Assembly (NCBI RefSeq): GCF_026151345.1
Contig: NZ_JAMQPR010000001.1
Coordinates: forward strand, 3,358,676-3,422,675
Source: Leptospira paudalimensis
GTDB lineage: Bacteria > Spirochaetota > Leptospiria > Leptospirales > Leptospiraceae
DNA length: 64,000 nt
Direction: 5' to 3'
Shown here: one piece after another, positions 51,344 through 61,725 of the stretch
Layout: every line of letters starts with the position of its first letter
Numbering within the stretch: the first letter of the stretch is position 1
Made by a program: the position numbers and the translations under genes
Notes under the pieces: model-generated
Database searches by the model: none
What the model was told of the DNA's origin: nothing
The model's input: only the letters and a program-made list of their open reading frames with translations

Positions 51344-52237
51344 ATGAATTATAACAATGATTACCAAATTGTTTTGGGTTTGGTTTTGGCTCTCATGATC
51401 TTTGGAGTTGCCTTAGAACTTAGATTCATTGCCTTTAAGGCAGTTTTACAAAGACCTGTGGCTGCTCTTGCTGGCCTCATCGGCCAAGTGGTTTTTTTAC
51501 CTTGGGTCACTTTGATCATCACGTTGGTTTTGGATCTTCCTGCTGGAATTGAATTGGGGATGTTGTTAGTTGCCGCAAGTCCCGGTGGAAACCTATCCAA
51601 TATCATTACTCATCTTGGTAAAGGAAACACTGCACTTTCTGTGAGTATGACAGCTGTTTCTAGTTTATTTGCTATCATTACATTACCACTTAACTTTACA
51701 TTAACGGCAAATTTGAATCCAGTAACGTATGCTATGATTTCTGGTTCAGGAGATCTTAGGATCGATAGTTTGATGATTGTCAAAGGATTAATTGTATTAT
51801 TACTAATTCCATTATTACTAGGAATGTTCTTGGGCAATTTTTTCACTGGTTTCGCTCATAAAATCACCCCGTTTTTTAAACGTGTTTCATCCTTTGCGTT
51901 TTTAATCTTTCTAATCGTTGCTATTGGTGGGAATTGGAAAATCTTTTTAGACAATCTTGGTTTTGTTTTTGTTATTGTTGTTTTTCATAATTTCATCGCT
52001 CTCGTCATTGGGAATTTAATTGCGAGGGTGTTTTTACAAAACGAAGCAAACAAACGTGCTATTACTATTGAAGTAGGAATGCAAAATTCAGGACTTGCGT
52101 TGGGTCTCATTCTCACACAATTCCAAGCAGAACCTAACATGGCACTCGTGGCTGCGTTTTGGGGAATATGGCATATTATTTCAGGTTTGATTTTAGTAAC
52201 ATATTGGAAGAGCCGACCACCCGTAGAAGGAAACTAA
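51344..52237 (+). CDS. Bile-acid:sodium symporter family (BASS) transporter
   Basis: A 297-residue transporter with about nine to ten membrane helices. Family features: VFLPWVTLIITLVLDLPAG, LLVAASPGGNLSNIITHLGK with the conserved P-G-G-x-x-S-N at the crossover, and VGMQNSGLALGLILTQFQA in the second half. BASS members carry organic anions (bile acids, pantoate, pyruvate, thiamine-type compounds) with Na+. It is the first gene of a plus operon; the epimerase gene begins one base after its stop. Given the fatty-acyl-CoA-type genes opposite, a carboxylic acid substrate is the likely guess. Confidence 0.85.
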   Translation: MNYNNDYQIVLGLVLALMIFGVALELRFIAFKAVLQRPVAALAGLIGQVVFLPWVTLIITLVLDLPAGIELGMLLVAASPGGNLSNIITHLGKGNTALSVSMTAVSSLFAIITLPLNFTLTANLNPVTYAMISGSGDLRIDSLMIVKGLIVLLLIPLLLGMFLGNFFTGFAHKITPFFKRVSSFAFLIFLIVAIGGNWKIFLDNLGFVFVIVVFHNFIALVIGNLIARVFLQNEANKRAITIEVGMQNSGLALGLILTQFQAEPNMALVAAFWGIWHIISGLILVTYWKSRPPVEGN

Positions 52238-52238
52238 T

Positions 52239-53204
52239 TTGAAAGTTTTAGTGACAGGGGGTGCGGGTTATATTGGATCCACGCTCATCCAACATTTATT
52301 AAATACCTATCCAACTTGGCAAATCATGGCAACGGATATCAAACCGATGTCTAAGTCATTTATTTCTTCTCAATTTGAATTCCAAATTTTGGATATCAGT
52401 GATCGAAATTCTGTTGTTGATTTGATCCAAGACTGGAAACCCAATTCGATTGTCCATCTTGCATCAATTCTCAATCCCCCTCCTGGAATGAGTGAGGAAA
52501 CACAGTGGAAAATTGATGTTCAAGGCACCAAAAATGTGTTAGATGGAGCAGCATATGCTCGAGCAGAACAAGTGATCATCACAAGTTCAGGTGCAGCATA
52601 CGGTTATCATAAAGAAAATAAAGAATGGATTGAAGAAACAGATCCGATTCGAGGTCATTCAGCGTTTGTATATTCCAAACACAAACGTGAAGTAGAAGAA
52701 TTATTAGCAGAATACAGATCCATATTCCCTCAACTCAAACAATTGATCTTAAGACCAGGAACCATCCTTGGAAAAACAGTGAATAATCTAATTACTGATA
52801 TGTTTCAAAAACCTTTTGTAATGGGTATCTTAGGTCACAAAAGTCCATTTGTGTTTATTTGGGATGAAGATGTAATTCAGATCATCACCAAAGGTATAGC
52901 TGATAAAAAAGACGGTAAGTTCAATTTAGCTGGAGATGGTGCTCTCAGTTTACAAGAGATCAGCAAAATGATTCGAAAACCATATGTTCCCATTCCTGCT
53001 TTTTTGTTACAGTCTTTGTTATGGGTACTTAGGAAACTTCGGCTCACACAATATGGTCCCGACCAAATTGATTTTTTACGTTATAGACCAGTTTTATCAA
53101 ATACACAATTAAAGACGGTATTTGGCTATATTCCCAAGTACAATTCAAGAGAGACATTCATAATGTATTTAAATGCCAAAGGAGTTCCATATGATGAAAT
53201 TTAA
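52239..53204 (+). CDS. NAD(P)-dependent epimerase/dehydratase (extended SDR)
   Basis: A 321-residue extended SDR. Rossmann motif VTGGAGYIGSTLIQ (G-G-x-G-x-I-G), HLAS at the end of the fourth strand, SSGAAYG with the catalytic Ser and YSKHK with the Tyr and Lys. The start is TTG at 52239, with AAGGAAA upstream, and its stop lies 14 bases inside the next gene. It has the length of sugar-nucleotide or steroid-type enzymes; its substrate is not visible. It is part of the symporter operon. Confidence 0.85.
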   Translation: MKVLVTGGAGYIGSTLIQHLLNTYPTWQIMATDIKPMSKSFISSQFEFQILDISDRNSVVDLIQDWKPNSIVHLASILNPPPGMSEETQWKIDVQGTKNVLDGAAYARAEQVIITSSGAAYGYHKENKEWIEETDPIRGHSAFVYSKHKREVEELLAEYRSIFPQLKQLILRPGTILGKTVNNLITDMFQKPFVMGILGHKSPFVFIWDEDVIQIITKGIADKKDGKFNLAGDGALSLQEISKMIRKPYVPIPAFLLQSLLWVLRKLRLTQYGPDQIDFLRYRPVLSNTQLKTVFGYIPKYNSRETFIMYLNAKGVPYDEI

Positions 53205-54975
53205 ACTTTTTGTTTTTGTATTAATATTCACCTACTCTTCGTTATCTGCAATCCAGTTGGATATCAAAGATAATAATGGAAAAAGTTTGGATCTTGTTAT
53301 GGTTACAATTAAAGCTGAAAAACCACAAGTGCCACCTCGAGATGACCATGGTTATCCACCTGAAAGACTTGAATTTATGATTACACCAGAAGTGACTATG
53401 TTTACAAATCCCTATGGTAAGGTAACTATCTCATTTCCTTATGCACCAAAAGTAAACATTCGATTACGTAAAATTGGGTATAAGGATGTTAATCTACGTT
53501 CCTATTCCAATCAAAGTTCTGTATCGTTTCGAATGGAAAAACAAACTGATTTAAATTTATTAGTTGGGCAATACCCTTCTAACAGTTGGGTTGCAGCACT
53601 TAACTTTGGCGAAGACAAAGATTTAAGAAAAACATATTTAGAACAATGTGGTTTTTGTCACCAACAAGGAAGTTTTTTCATGAGAAGAGCATTCTCAGAA
53701 GGTGATTGGGAAGATATCATCAATCGAATGATGGGTTATGGTGCAAGACCTCATGGGAAAGCTAAGAAAAAACTTCCAAGTTTACTTTCAAATGCATATG
53801 TTGATTTGCTCAAACACCCTGAACGTGTGTCTCCTGGTCGTCCATGGGGAAAAGAGTTATATGGGGCTGTCATCAGAGAATGGCCTATGGGTGATAGTTT
53901 CTCCCAAATGCATGATTTATTATACCATAAAAAAACTGGTCTTGTATACGTAGGTGATAATATCCAAGACCGTCTTTGGGAAATTGATCCTAACACAGGT
54001 AAAACGGTAGTATACAAGGTTCCAAAACAACCAGATGATGAGTTGGGTGGTCTATTACCAGGAAGGTTAAGATCATTTCAAAAACATGAAACCTATGTTG
54101 GTTTACATTCCCTTGCGGAATCTCCAGTTGATGGTAATATTTTTATCACTCCTTCTTTACAAAAACGTATCACAGAGTTTGATCCTAAAACAAAAAAGTT
54201 CAAAGACCATATGTTTCAGAATGGACTTTATCCGCATACCATCCGTATTGACGATGAAGACCGAGTTTGGTTTACGTTAGCACTTTCAAACCAGGTAGGT
54301 ATGTTTGATCGTAAGGATCTTTCTTTCCACTACTTCGATTTACCTGCAAGAACCAAAAAAGAAAGTTTTAGTTTATGGATCAGTGGATTCATTGTCAAAC
54401 TGATGAATTGGGGTTTTCCAATGCATTTATTACCTGTAGATGAACGTGTGAGCGGAATGCCACTGCCATATGGGATTGATGTTGCACCTGATGGAACTGT
54501 TTGGTTTACAAGATTACACGCTGACACAATTGGCAAAATCAATCCGAAAGATTTTTCCTTTCAGGTAATTGAAACACCATTCCAAGGCCCACGAAGGCTT
54601 CGAGTGGATCGAGACAATCATGTATGGATTTCGGTATTTCCAGAAGGATCAATCGCTAAGTACACTCCAGAAGATGGAAAGTTCAAACTGTACCCACTTC
54701 CAACAGCAGTAGATGGAGTGGAGACACCTTATTCTCTGAATGTGGATAGAAAACGTAATCTTGTTTGGGTCACAGGAACTTCATCAGACAATTTAATGGC
54801 AATGGATATCAAAACAGAAATTTGGAAAGTATATCCCATGAGCCGTAAGGTTACATTTACTCGTGATATTGAATTTTCACCGGATGGAAAAGCTTATTCT
54901 TCGAATGGTGCTTTCCCAAGTTGGCAAATTGAAGATGGGCAACCTACTCTTATGGAAGTTACACAGGCAAAATGA
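53191..54975 (+). CDS. Exported beta-propeller protein with a c-type haem motif (virginiamycin-B-lyase/SMP-30-like)
   Basis: About 595 residues, start at ATG 53191 with AAAGGAG upstream (the frame opens further back but overlaps the epimerase). Signal peptide LFVFVLIFTYSSLSA. Residues ~20-125 are a carboxypeptidase-regulatory/Ig-like domain; EQCGFCHQQGSFF (about 165) holds a CxxCH haem site; from ~235 a Vgb/SMP-30 propeller follows (YPHTIRIDDEDRVWFTLALS, PYGIDVAPDGTVWFTRL, GPRRLRVDRDNHVWISVFP). The mix suggests a periplasmic oxidoreductase or lyase acting on the imported compound. Its stop overlaps the MFS start by 4 bp. Confidence 0.8.
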   Translation: MMKFKLFVFVLIFTYSSLSAIQLDIKDNNGKSLDLVMVTIKAEKPQVPPRDDHGYPPERLEFMITPEVTMFTNPYGKVTISFPYAPKVNIRLRKIGYKDVNLRSYSNQSSVSFRMEKQTDLNLLVGQYPSNSWVAALNFGEDKDLRKTYLEQCGFCHQQGSFFMRRAFSEGDWEDIINRMMGYGARPHGKAKKKLPSLLSNAYVDLLKHPERVSPGRPWGKELYGAVIREWPMGDSFSQMHDLLYHKKTGLVYVGDNIQDRLWEIDPNTGKTVVYKVPKQPDDELGGLLPGRLRSFQKHETYVGLHSLAESPVDGNIFITPSLQKRITEFDPKTKKFKDHMFQNGLYPHTIRIDDEDRVWFTLALSNQVGMFDRKDLSFHYFDLPARTKKESFSLWISGFIVKLMNWGFPMHLLPVDERVSGMPLPYGIDVAPDGTVWFTRLHADTIGKINPKDFSFQVIETPFQGPRRLRVDRDNHVWISVFPEGSIAKYTPEDGKFKLYPLPTAVDGVETPYSLNVDRKRNLVWVTGTSSDNLMAMDIKTEIWKVYPMSRKVTFTRDIEFSPDGKAYSSNGAFPSWQIEDGQPTLMEVTQAK

Positions 54976-56171
54976 GTTCCTCTAATACTTATAACCAAGG
55001 ACAAATGATTCGATTTTTGTTAGCATCCTTTTTGGGCTTTTTAGCTGGTCACCTAACTAACTATAGTGTCATTTTATATGCACAAGATGTTTGGAACCAA
55101 GATGCATTAGCAGGAATTGGATTTGGACTATGTTTTGGTGTCCCATTAATACTAGGATGGTTTGCAGGAGCCTGGTGTGATTCTCACTCACCACAAATTT
55201 TAGCACAGATTGCCCATGGATCGTTTTTAATTGCACTAGGGCTATTAAATCTTTCCTCACAATTGATTGGCGTCACTTCTGTATCTTTATTTTTATTCGC
55301 AGCGTTTTTTGTTGGAGTGGGTTGGGCAATCCTCGCTCCCGCTAGGATGTCTTTACTTGGCAGATTAGCTGGCGAAAAACAAAAAAAGATGGCAGTGATA
55401 TTTAATGTACTCGTGATGTTAGGTTTTGGTTTTGCTCCACCCATTTTGGCGTTTTGCAGAAGCATTGGTTCTTGGCAGATGGTTCACATCACTGGTGTTA
55501 GCCTTTTTTTAATTGCAATGTGTTTACTCATCGGAATCAAAACGGAAGGACAAGGAAAAACTTCTTCTGCTTGGGATAGGATCCTTCGCGGGGTATCTTA
55601 TGCAAAAAATCATACATTACTTAGACAAACACTCTTATTTTCGATTGTGATCTATTGTTCCATGGGACCAGTGCAAGTGATGATGCCTAGGTATGCAAAA
55701 GGTGTATTACAATTAGGTGAGATGGAACGTGGATTCTTTTTAGGAGCACTCGCCTTAGCTTTACTTTTGGGAGGAGGTACCTCTTTAAAACTGGCAAAAC
55801 CGTTTGGTTATGGAAAATTGATCCTCACCTCTGGATTGTTATGTGGATTAGGTCTTTTAGGCATCGGACTCAGTTCACATTTATGGATTTCGATTAGTTT
55901 ATTACTTGTGAGTGGATTTGGTGCTGGAGCTAGTATCAGTTTGCTTGTTGCCATCCTTCAATCAGAAGTGGGCCAAGAATACAGAGGAAGGTTAATGAGT
56001 TTGTATACAATAACTAGCCAAGTTGTACCGGCATTTGCAGGATTTTTATCGGGGATTATTCTTGTAAAAGTTTCGATTCCAACTGCAGTTGTTTCTGCAG
56101 GAATAATATTAACCCTGATTGTGATTTTTACCACAATCAGGTTAAAAACACTTCGAAACTATACGCTTTGA
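54972..56171 (+). CDS. MFS transporter
   Basis: A 399-residue major facilitator with 12 predicted helices. Recognisable are the first helix region FLLASFLGFLAGHLTNYSVI, the motif-A-like loop GWFAGAWCDSHSPQI between helices 2 and 3, and GVGWAILAPARMSLLGRLAG. The PARMSLLGRLA stretch and the RGRLMSLYTITSQVVPA segment resemble the enterobactin-exporter/TCR group. It is last in the plus operon and its stop is one base from the end of the DUF2804 gene on the other strand. Confidence 0.83.
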   Translation: MSSSNTYNQGQMIRFLLASFLGFLAGHLTNYSVILYAQDVWNQDALAGIGFGLCFGVPLILGWFAGAWCDSHSPQILAQIAHGSFLIALGLLNLSSQLIGVTSVSLFLFAAFFVGVGWAILAPARMSLLGRLAGEKQKKMAVIFNVLVMLGFGFAPPILAFCRSIGSWQMVHITGVSLFLIAMCLLIGIKTEGQGKTSSAWDRILRGVSYAKNHTLLRQTLLFSIVIYCSMGPVQVMMPRYAKGVLQLGEMERGFFLGALALALLLGGGTSLKLAKPFGYGKLILTSGLLCGLGLLGIGLSSHLWISISLLLVSGFGAGASISLLVAILQSEVGQEYRGRLMSLYTITSQVVPAFAGFLSGIILVKVSIPTAVVSAGIILTLIVIFTTIRLKTLRNYTL

Positions 56172-56172
56172 T

Positions 56173-57402
56173 TTACCATTGTTGGTACATTTGTTCGGCA
56201 AAACCAAACAAGTTTTTAACTTCTAGTTTTGTTCCGTTATCTAAGACCACATAACCATTATAAACACCGAAGGCTTTATTCAAGTAAGCTTCGGTTTTTA
56301 ATAATTCAAAGATTTCAGATATTGAAAAATTTTGAATCAGTTGTTTTAAAAAACCGATCATACCCATAAGATCTATATCAGAATGCAATAAATAAACTGG
56401 AGTAAAGTTTAATTCCAATCTACCTTGGTTACTCACAAATTTCCAAGGTTTTTTGTAATCTGTAACATCATACTTCCAAACTACTTTATCAAGTTTATGA
56501 ACTTTCCCTTTGTAAACGATACCGTTTTCTGTTGCGTTTTTGGGATCACCAAATCCATAACCTAAATTGAGACTAAGAAGTTCTCCACCAACCATTCCTG
56601 CGCCAGCTGCCCAAAGCCATTTGTTTTTCTCAGGCCAAGTTCCTCTTCCCCAATCTAACACTGCGTAACTATCTTCTTTAAAATCGTAAATAGATTGTTT
56701 GTATACGATTGTACCCTTACAGATCAAACTTGGCATTTTGTACTCATAAAAGAAATCTGATTGGGAAAATGGAGTGATGATTGCCAGTGCTTCATTTGAT
56801 TTTTCGGTAAATTCAAAATTACCTTGGATAGTTTCATTAGAGGAATCACCTTGGATTGCATAAGTGATGATTCTTTTTCCTTTTTGTTTTTGAATTCTAA
56901 TAAATTGGTTTCCTTTCGTAAATTCAATAGGATCCGTAGTATTGGTTGGGAAAAGAATGGCACCTGGTCTAACAAGTTCTGTTTTAGAAAAAATTGTTTT
57001 ACCTGATTTAAATTCTAATAACTCGATGCTACCCATCGCTAAATTTCCAATATCAGTTACAGTGATAGCACCTCCGAAATTTTCATTATAGAATGTGTAA
57101 TGTTCCCATCGTTTATAACGTTTAGGTTCTGCTTTTATGTAAGATTCATTGATCTGAAAGTGTGGATATCTAGACCATCCTGAAACATTAAGAGTTCCAT
57201 CTTCTTTGAGAAGAGCAACAGATGAAGTAAATTCTATTTGTTTAGTCTCAGTTGCATCTGGTTCCGGAATCACTTGAATGATTTTTCCATGTTCATCAAC
57301 CACTTGGTCTGGTGATAATTTACCTTTTGAACACTGCAAGATTGACATTATCAAAAGGAAAACTCCTATTTTAATTAGAATTTGAAATCGTTTTTCTAAC
57401 AT
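56173..57402 (-). CDS. DUF2804 family lipoprotein
   Basis: A ~409-residue lipoprotein with the start at Met 57402 (GGAGA upstream); lipobox MSILQC. The DUF2804 hallmark is YAVLDWGRGTWPEKNKWLWA near residue 250, with VKNLFGFAEQ near the end. DUF2804 is related in fold to the AttH/CrtC lipocalin-like group, which handles hydrophobic compounds. It is the last gene of a minus operon, 27 bp after the chemoreceptor stop. It may bind or present the hydrophobic substrate at the cell surface. Confidence 0.83.
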   Translation of the reverse strand: MLEKRFQILIKIGVFLLIMSILQCSKGKLSPDQVVDEHGKIIQVIPEPDATETKQIEFTSSVALLKEDGTLNVSGWSRYPHFQINESYIKAEPKRYKRWEHYTFYNENFGGAITVTDIGNLAMGSIELLEFKSGKTIFSKTELVRPGAILFPTNTTDPIEFTKGNQFIRIQKQKGKRIITYAIQGDSSNETIQGNFEFTEKSNEALAIITPFSQSDFFYEYKMPSLICKGTIVYKQSIYDFKEDSYAVLDWGRGTWPEKNKWLWAAGAGMVGGELLSLNLGYGFGDPKNATENGIVYKGKVHKLDKVVWKYDVTDYKKPWKFVSNQGRLELNFTPVYLLHSDIDLMGMIGFLKQLIQNFSISEIFELLKTEAYLNKAFGVYNGYVVLDNGTKLEVKNLFGFAEQMYQQW

Positions 57403-57429
57403 GAATATCTCCAAAAAACAAGTTTATGA

Positions 57430-58992
57430 TTATGATTCGCTTAACGTCAATAAATCTAAAGATTGGGATCTGATTTGTTCCACATATTGTTCTAAACTTC
57501 TAGAAGCATTCGAAATTTGGTTCACTTCGTTCTCTAATGCCATAATGCCTTTATTGACTTCTGTTTGACCAGAAATTTGTTCTTTGGTACTAAATGAAAT
57601 TTGAGACGAAAGATCATTAATTTCCGTTAGTTGGTTAATTGTATCAAAAATAATTGATTTTTGTTTTTCAAATAATCGATGCATATGACTCACCTTTTCA
57701 GTTGTCATTTCTAGTTTTTTAATTTGATTGGTTGTCAAATTTCCAGTTTGGATAGAAACTTCTGCAGCTTCATAAATATATTTTCTGGAATGGCTAACAA
57801 CATCAGAAATCATTTTTGCGTTTTTTGCAGTAAAATCAGCAAGTTTACTGACTTCGCTAGCTACCACAGCAAATCCCCTACCAACTTCACCAGCACGTGC
57901 AGCTTCAATGGAAGCATTTAAGGCAAGTAAGTTGGTCTTTTCTCCAATCTCAGCAACGATTTGATTGATTTCATCAACCTTGTCAAAGGAAGTTTTGATT
58001 GAATCTAAATATTCACTTGTTTTCTTTGAAACACCAGCAATTTCAGTAGTGTCTTTTTTGTTTTCATTTGCAATCGTAATTAATTCTTGGTTGATCATAC
58101 TAATGGTTGCAACCATTTGATTTAAATCATTTGAACCAGAAAACAAATCAGTAATTTTTCCATTTTGATCATCAATGATTTTTGCATTAGATTCAAATGA
58201 AGAAAATAATTCAGTATTAATCGCTGTTACTTGCTCTAATGAAGCGGCTTGTGATTCTAATCTTTCGGCTGTATGCGAAATATAATTAGCACAACTTTGA
58301 ATCGAATTTTCTAAATTCTTTGCAGCATCTTGAATAATTTTTTTTTGTTTTAAACTTTGGTTTAATAAATATTCAGATTCTTTGGCTTTTTCTATCCCTT
58401 TGTCACTAATCGAAATGAGTAAAGCAATCAGTCTAGACAACAAGATTCCACTCACCATCACAAAGATCCCTTTAATGATTTCTGCGGATGTTCCTACATA
58501 TCCGGTTTGAATGTATAAGTTTGGATCTTCTGAAGGAATGAGTCCACCAAAATGAACCGATATAAAATAAGATAGTATGACACCAAAACCCGCTAAAAAC
58601 CCATTAAAGAGTACAAACTTTGGATTCCCCAAAAACCCAGAATATATTAAGTAAAAAAATACAACAAGTAGGACAGCAGTGTTGTTCAGTGCGGACTTTG
58701 CTTCCATGGGTCCCATCGAACAATCAATTGATGTATTAATTAAATGGATCCCAATATCAAGTATGATTAATAACTTGTGAAACCATTCGGGTGGATTTCC
58801 ATTCCGTAACCAAATATGACAAATACTAGCATAAATACCCATGATAATGGTACCAGAGAGATGGATATAAAACATAGCCTCTGGCATACTATTTTTTGTA
58901 CCCAAAAGTGCTGTAAAAAATACAAAGAATAATACAATTCGTATTCGATTAACAGTAATTTTACCATTTTGCCAAAGTGATTCGATACTCAT
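57430..58992 (-). CDS. Methyl-accepting chemotaxis protein embedded in the catabolic operon
   Basis: A 520-residue chemoreceptor of the same type as 46493-48058: six membrane helices without a large periplasmic domain ([40 protein letters not shown]) and no clear HAMP. The signalling tip reads [20 protein letters not shown] then [18 protein letters not shown]. Its ATG is two bases after the enoyl-CoA hydratase stop and the DUF2804 gene follows. Membership in an acyl-CoA operon suggests that it tracks the operon's substrate or the cell's energy state; this is inference. Confidence 0.9.
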   Translation of the reverse strand: MSIESLWQNGKITVNRIRIVLFFVFFTALLGTKNSMPEAMFYIHLSGTIIMGIYASICHIWLRNGNPPEWFHKLLIILDIGIHLINTSIDCSMGPMEAKSALNNTAVLLVVFFYLIYSGFLGNPKFVLFNGFLAGFGVILSYFISVHFGGLIPSEDPNLYIQTGYVGTSAEIIKGIFVMVSGILLSRLIALLISISDKGIEKAKESEYLLNQSLKQKKIIQDAAKNLENSIQSCANYISHTAERLESQAASLEQVTAINTELFSSFESNAKIIDDQNGKITDLFSGSNDLNQMVATISMINQELITIANENKKDTTEIAGVSKKTSEYLDSIKTSFDKVDEINQIVAEIGEKTNLLALNASIEAARAGEVGRGFAVVASEVSKLADFTAKNAKMISDVVSHSRKYIYEAAEVSIQTGNLTTNQIKKLEMTTEKVSHMHRLFEKQKSIIFDTINQLTEINDLSSQISFSTKEQISGQTEVNKGIMALENEVNQISNASRSLEQYVEQIRSQSLDLLTLSES

Positions 58993-58994
58993 AA

Positions 58995-59780
58995 TTAGTT
59001 ACCAGTATACTTTGGTTTTCTTTGATTGGCAAAACTATCCAACGCTTCTGCTAAATCAGAAGTACCAATCAAACTAGATTGTAATTCGATTTCTAATTCT
59101 AAACTTTCCTCAAGTGACATTTTATCTCCACGTTTGATGATTTGTTTAGTAATAGAAATTGTTTTCGGTGGTAACTGTAAAAATTTTCTGGAAAACTGTT
59201 TTACCGCATCATCTAAATCTTCAGGAGAAACTATTTTATGAATCAAATTGTATTGTAGGGCTTTTTCAGGGTTGAATTTATCACCTAACATAACGAGTTC
59301 ATTTGTAGGGCCAATACCAGCATTTCTTGTGACTCGATTTGTTCCCATTAAAACTGTTAATCCAAGTTTGACCAATGGAATTGAAAAAACTGTTTTTTCA
59401 CTTACGATTCTAAAGTCACAACATTGAGTTAACATAAAACCGCCACCCATACAAAATCCTTGGATTTTTGCAATTGTAGGTTTTGAGATTGATTCAAAAG
59501 CCGTGAAACATGACTGCATCTCGCGCATGTTGGTTTTGAATTCATCTTTCGAAATTTCGTTAACTTTCTTTAAAATATCAAATTGAACTCCAGATGAAAA
59601 ATGTTTTCCATTCCCTTGCAAAATAATCGCCCATACATCTGGATTGGTATCTAACTCTTGGCTAATTGATTTTAACTCAAAGAGTGTATCCATATCCATA
59701 ATATTTAAATCATTTGTATGTAGTGTAAGTGTTGCTATCCTTTCCTCAATATCCAATTTCCAAGACTGATAACTTTTCAT
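58995..59780 (-). CDS. Enoyl-CoA hydratase/isomerase family protein
   Basis: A 261-residue crotonase-fold enzyme. Oxyanion-hole strands are at [14 protein letters not shown] and [20 protein letters not shown]. The usual catalytic Glu pair is not obvious ([17 protein letters not shown] occupies the Glu region), so it could be an isomerase or dehalogenase-like variant rather than a hydratase. It lies 11 bp after the synthetase and 2 bp before the chemoreceptor. Reaction inferred: hydration or isomerisation of the CoA ester made by the neighbouring enzymes. Confidence 0.83.
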   Translation of the reverse strand: MKSYQSWKLDIEERIATLTLHTNDLNIMDMDTLFELKSISQELDTNPDVWAIILQGNGKHFSSGVQFDILKKVNEISKDEFKTNMREMQSCFTAFESISKPTIAKIQGFCMGGGFMLTQCCDFRIVSEKTVFSIPLVKLGLTVLMGTNRVTRNAGIGPTNELVMLGDKFNPEKALQYNLIHKIVSPEDLDDAVKQFSRKFLQLPPKTISITKQIIKRGDKMSLEESLELEIELQSSLIGTSDLAEALDSFANQRKPKYTGN

Positions 59781-59791
59781 TTTAAATCCTT

Positions 59792-61717
59792 TTACTTACG
59801 ATACATTGATTCAATTTCTTCATGGTATTTTTCTTGGACACGATTCCTTTTCACTTTTTGTGTTTGTGTAAGCTCATCATGGACAACAAATGGATTCTGA
59901 AGGATGTAAACATTTGAAATTCTTTCAAATGATTTGAATCCATTTTTATCTGAAATAAAATGTTTTACTTCATCTCGAATCAATTTCTGAATCACATCTG
60001 ATTCATTATAGATAACCTGTTTCAAATCTAAATTGACTGAATGTTCTTTTAGATAGTTTTCTATTTTTTCTAAATTTAATAAAACCAAAGCTGAAAGAGT
60101 TTTTTTATCCTGACCAACGACAACTGCTTGGTCAATGTATTCACTTTGTTTCAAACAAATCTCAATAGGTTCTGGTTCAACGTTTTCACCACCAGAAAGA
60201 ACAATAGTGTCTTTTGCTCTCCCTGCAAACTTCAAATTCCCTTGTGCCGTCCATACCAAAAGATCACCTGAATTTAACCAACGATCATCTGTTAATACAG
60301 CTCTTGTTTTTTCTTCTTCTAGATAATAACCTTTCATATTGTGGCGCCCATGATGGTGTGCCACACCCTTAATGCCAGGTTTTGTGACTTCTTTACCAAA
60401 TTCATCAATCAATTTAATGGTAACACCATCGATTGGTTTCCCAACATTTCCCACGGAGAAATCGTTAAAATGTCGTATCGTTGAAACTCCAGAGTTTTCG
60501 GTCATTCCGTAAACTTCTAAAATTGGCATACCGATCGCGTACATGAATCGATCCACTTCAGCTTGTAAAGCACCTGCTCCAGCAAAAGCATATCGAAGTT
60601 TACCACCTAATACTGATAATATTTTCGATAATACAAGTTTTGAAATAGGTAAGATGGGAAGATATATGAGTAATTGAATTAAATTTACGATTTGAATTAA
60701 AATCTGTTTGGCTGTTTTGGGAGAATTAAATCTCGGAACACGATCAAATGCTTTGTCATAAGTAATCGAAAAATTTACAGAGTTCCAAACGAGTAACTTT
60801 AAAAAATATTTTTTGAAGGCAGAACTCTTTTGAATCGTATCTTTAATTTTATCATAAAAACTTTCCCATACTCTCGGTACGGTGAATAGAATTGTAGGTT
60901 TTGCTTTTGCTAAATCTTTTCCAAGTTCTTGTACACTTGTGAATGCGATTTTAATACCTGAATAAAAACAAATCGTTTCAAAAATTCTTTCACCACTATG
61001 CCAAGGAGGTAAAAAACCCAAGGTCACATCACCTTCTCCAACCTTTACACCTGTTTTTCTAAATTCGGCAACGAGAGCTTGGATTTCAAAAAGTATACTT
61101 CCATGAGTTAACATAACACCCTTTGGTTTACCGGTGGTTCCTGAAGTATAGATGATGGTAGCTAAATCTTCTTCTTGGATTTCTTCACCAATTTCATGAT
61201 ATGTTTTATCTTCTATGTTTGCTGCAAATGATCTCAAATCATCAAAATTAATGATTGGGCAATTGATGGATATAGAATCTACCTTGGTATCACCAAACAA
61301 AATGATAGTTTGCAGATTTAGTTTTTGAAACTCAGGCAAAAATTTTTTAAGTGCCTTTTCATTTTCAACAAAGACAATTTTACATTTTGCATGAGTCAGA
61401 ATATAACTTATATCATCTAAAGTTGCATCTGTACCACGAGGAACATCAACACAACCAATGGAAGTAATGGCCATACTCACTTGTAACCATTGGTGCCCAA
61501 CATCCGCGATGATTCCAATCCGGTCCCTTGCATTTGTATCCAAATGAATTAATGCTTTGGATATGAATTCAGAATTCGTTACAAACTCATTATAGGATAT
61601 GTTTTGGTATTCTTTTTTTTGATTTTTATAACTTTGGACAGGAAGGTTTCCATATAGTCGCCTTCCTTCTTGGAGCAAATGATACAATGTTAATTGTTTC
61701 AGATTCGGAACTTTCAT
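59792..61717 (-). CDS. Long-chain acyl-CoA synthetase (AMP-forming)
   Basis: A 641-residue ANL-superfamily ligase that activates a carboxylic acid to its CoA thioester. Motif A3 is IIYTSGTTGKPKGVML near residue 190; the VYGMTENSG motif lies near 405; the hinge motif reads WLNSGDLLVWTAQG and is followed by FAGRAKDTIVLSGGENV. Its length and the 60-residue insertion with GDVTLGFLPPWHSGER fit FadD/FACS of the bubblegum/LC-FACS kind. It starts 8 bp after the SDR gene. Confidence 0.92.
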   Translation of the reverse strand: MKVPNLKQLTLYHLLQEGRRLYGNLPVQSYKNQKKEYQNISYNEFVTNSEFISKALIHLDTNARDRIGIIADVGHQWLQVSMAITSIGCVDVPRGTDATLDDISYILTHAKCKIVFVENEKALKKFLPEFQKLNLQTIILFGDTKVDSISINCPIINFDDLRSFAANIEDKTYHEIGEEIQEEDLATIIYTSGTTGKPKGVMLTHGSILFEIQALVAEFRKTGVKVGEGDVTLGFLPPWHSGERIFETICFYSGIKIAFTSVQELGKDLAKAKPTILFTVPRVWESFYDKIKDTIQKSSAFKKYFLKLLVWNSVNFSITYDKAFDRVPRFNSPKTAKQILIQIVNLIQLLIYLPILPISKLVLSKILSVLGGKLRYAFAGAGALQAEVDRFMYAIGMPILEVYGMTENSGVSTIRHFNDFSVGNVGKPIDGVTIKLIDEFGKEVTKPGIKGVAHHHGRHNMKGYYLEEEKTRAVLTDDRWLNSGDLLVWTAQGNLKFAGRAKDTIVLSGGENVEPEPIEICLKQSEYIDQAVVVGQDKKTLSALVLLNLEKIENYLKEHSVNLDLKQVIYNESDVIQKLIRDEVKHFISDKNGFKSFERISNVYILQNPFVVHDELTQTQKVKRNRVQEKYHEEIESMYRK

Positions 61718-61725
61718 TCTATTCC

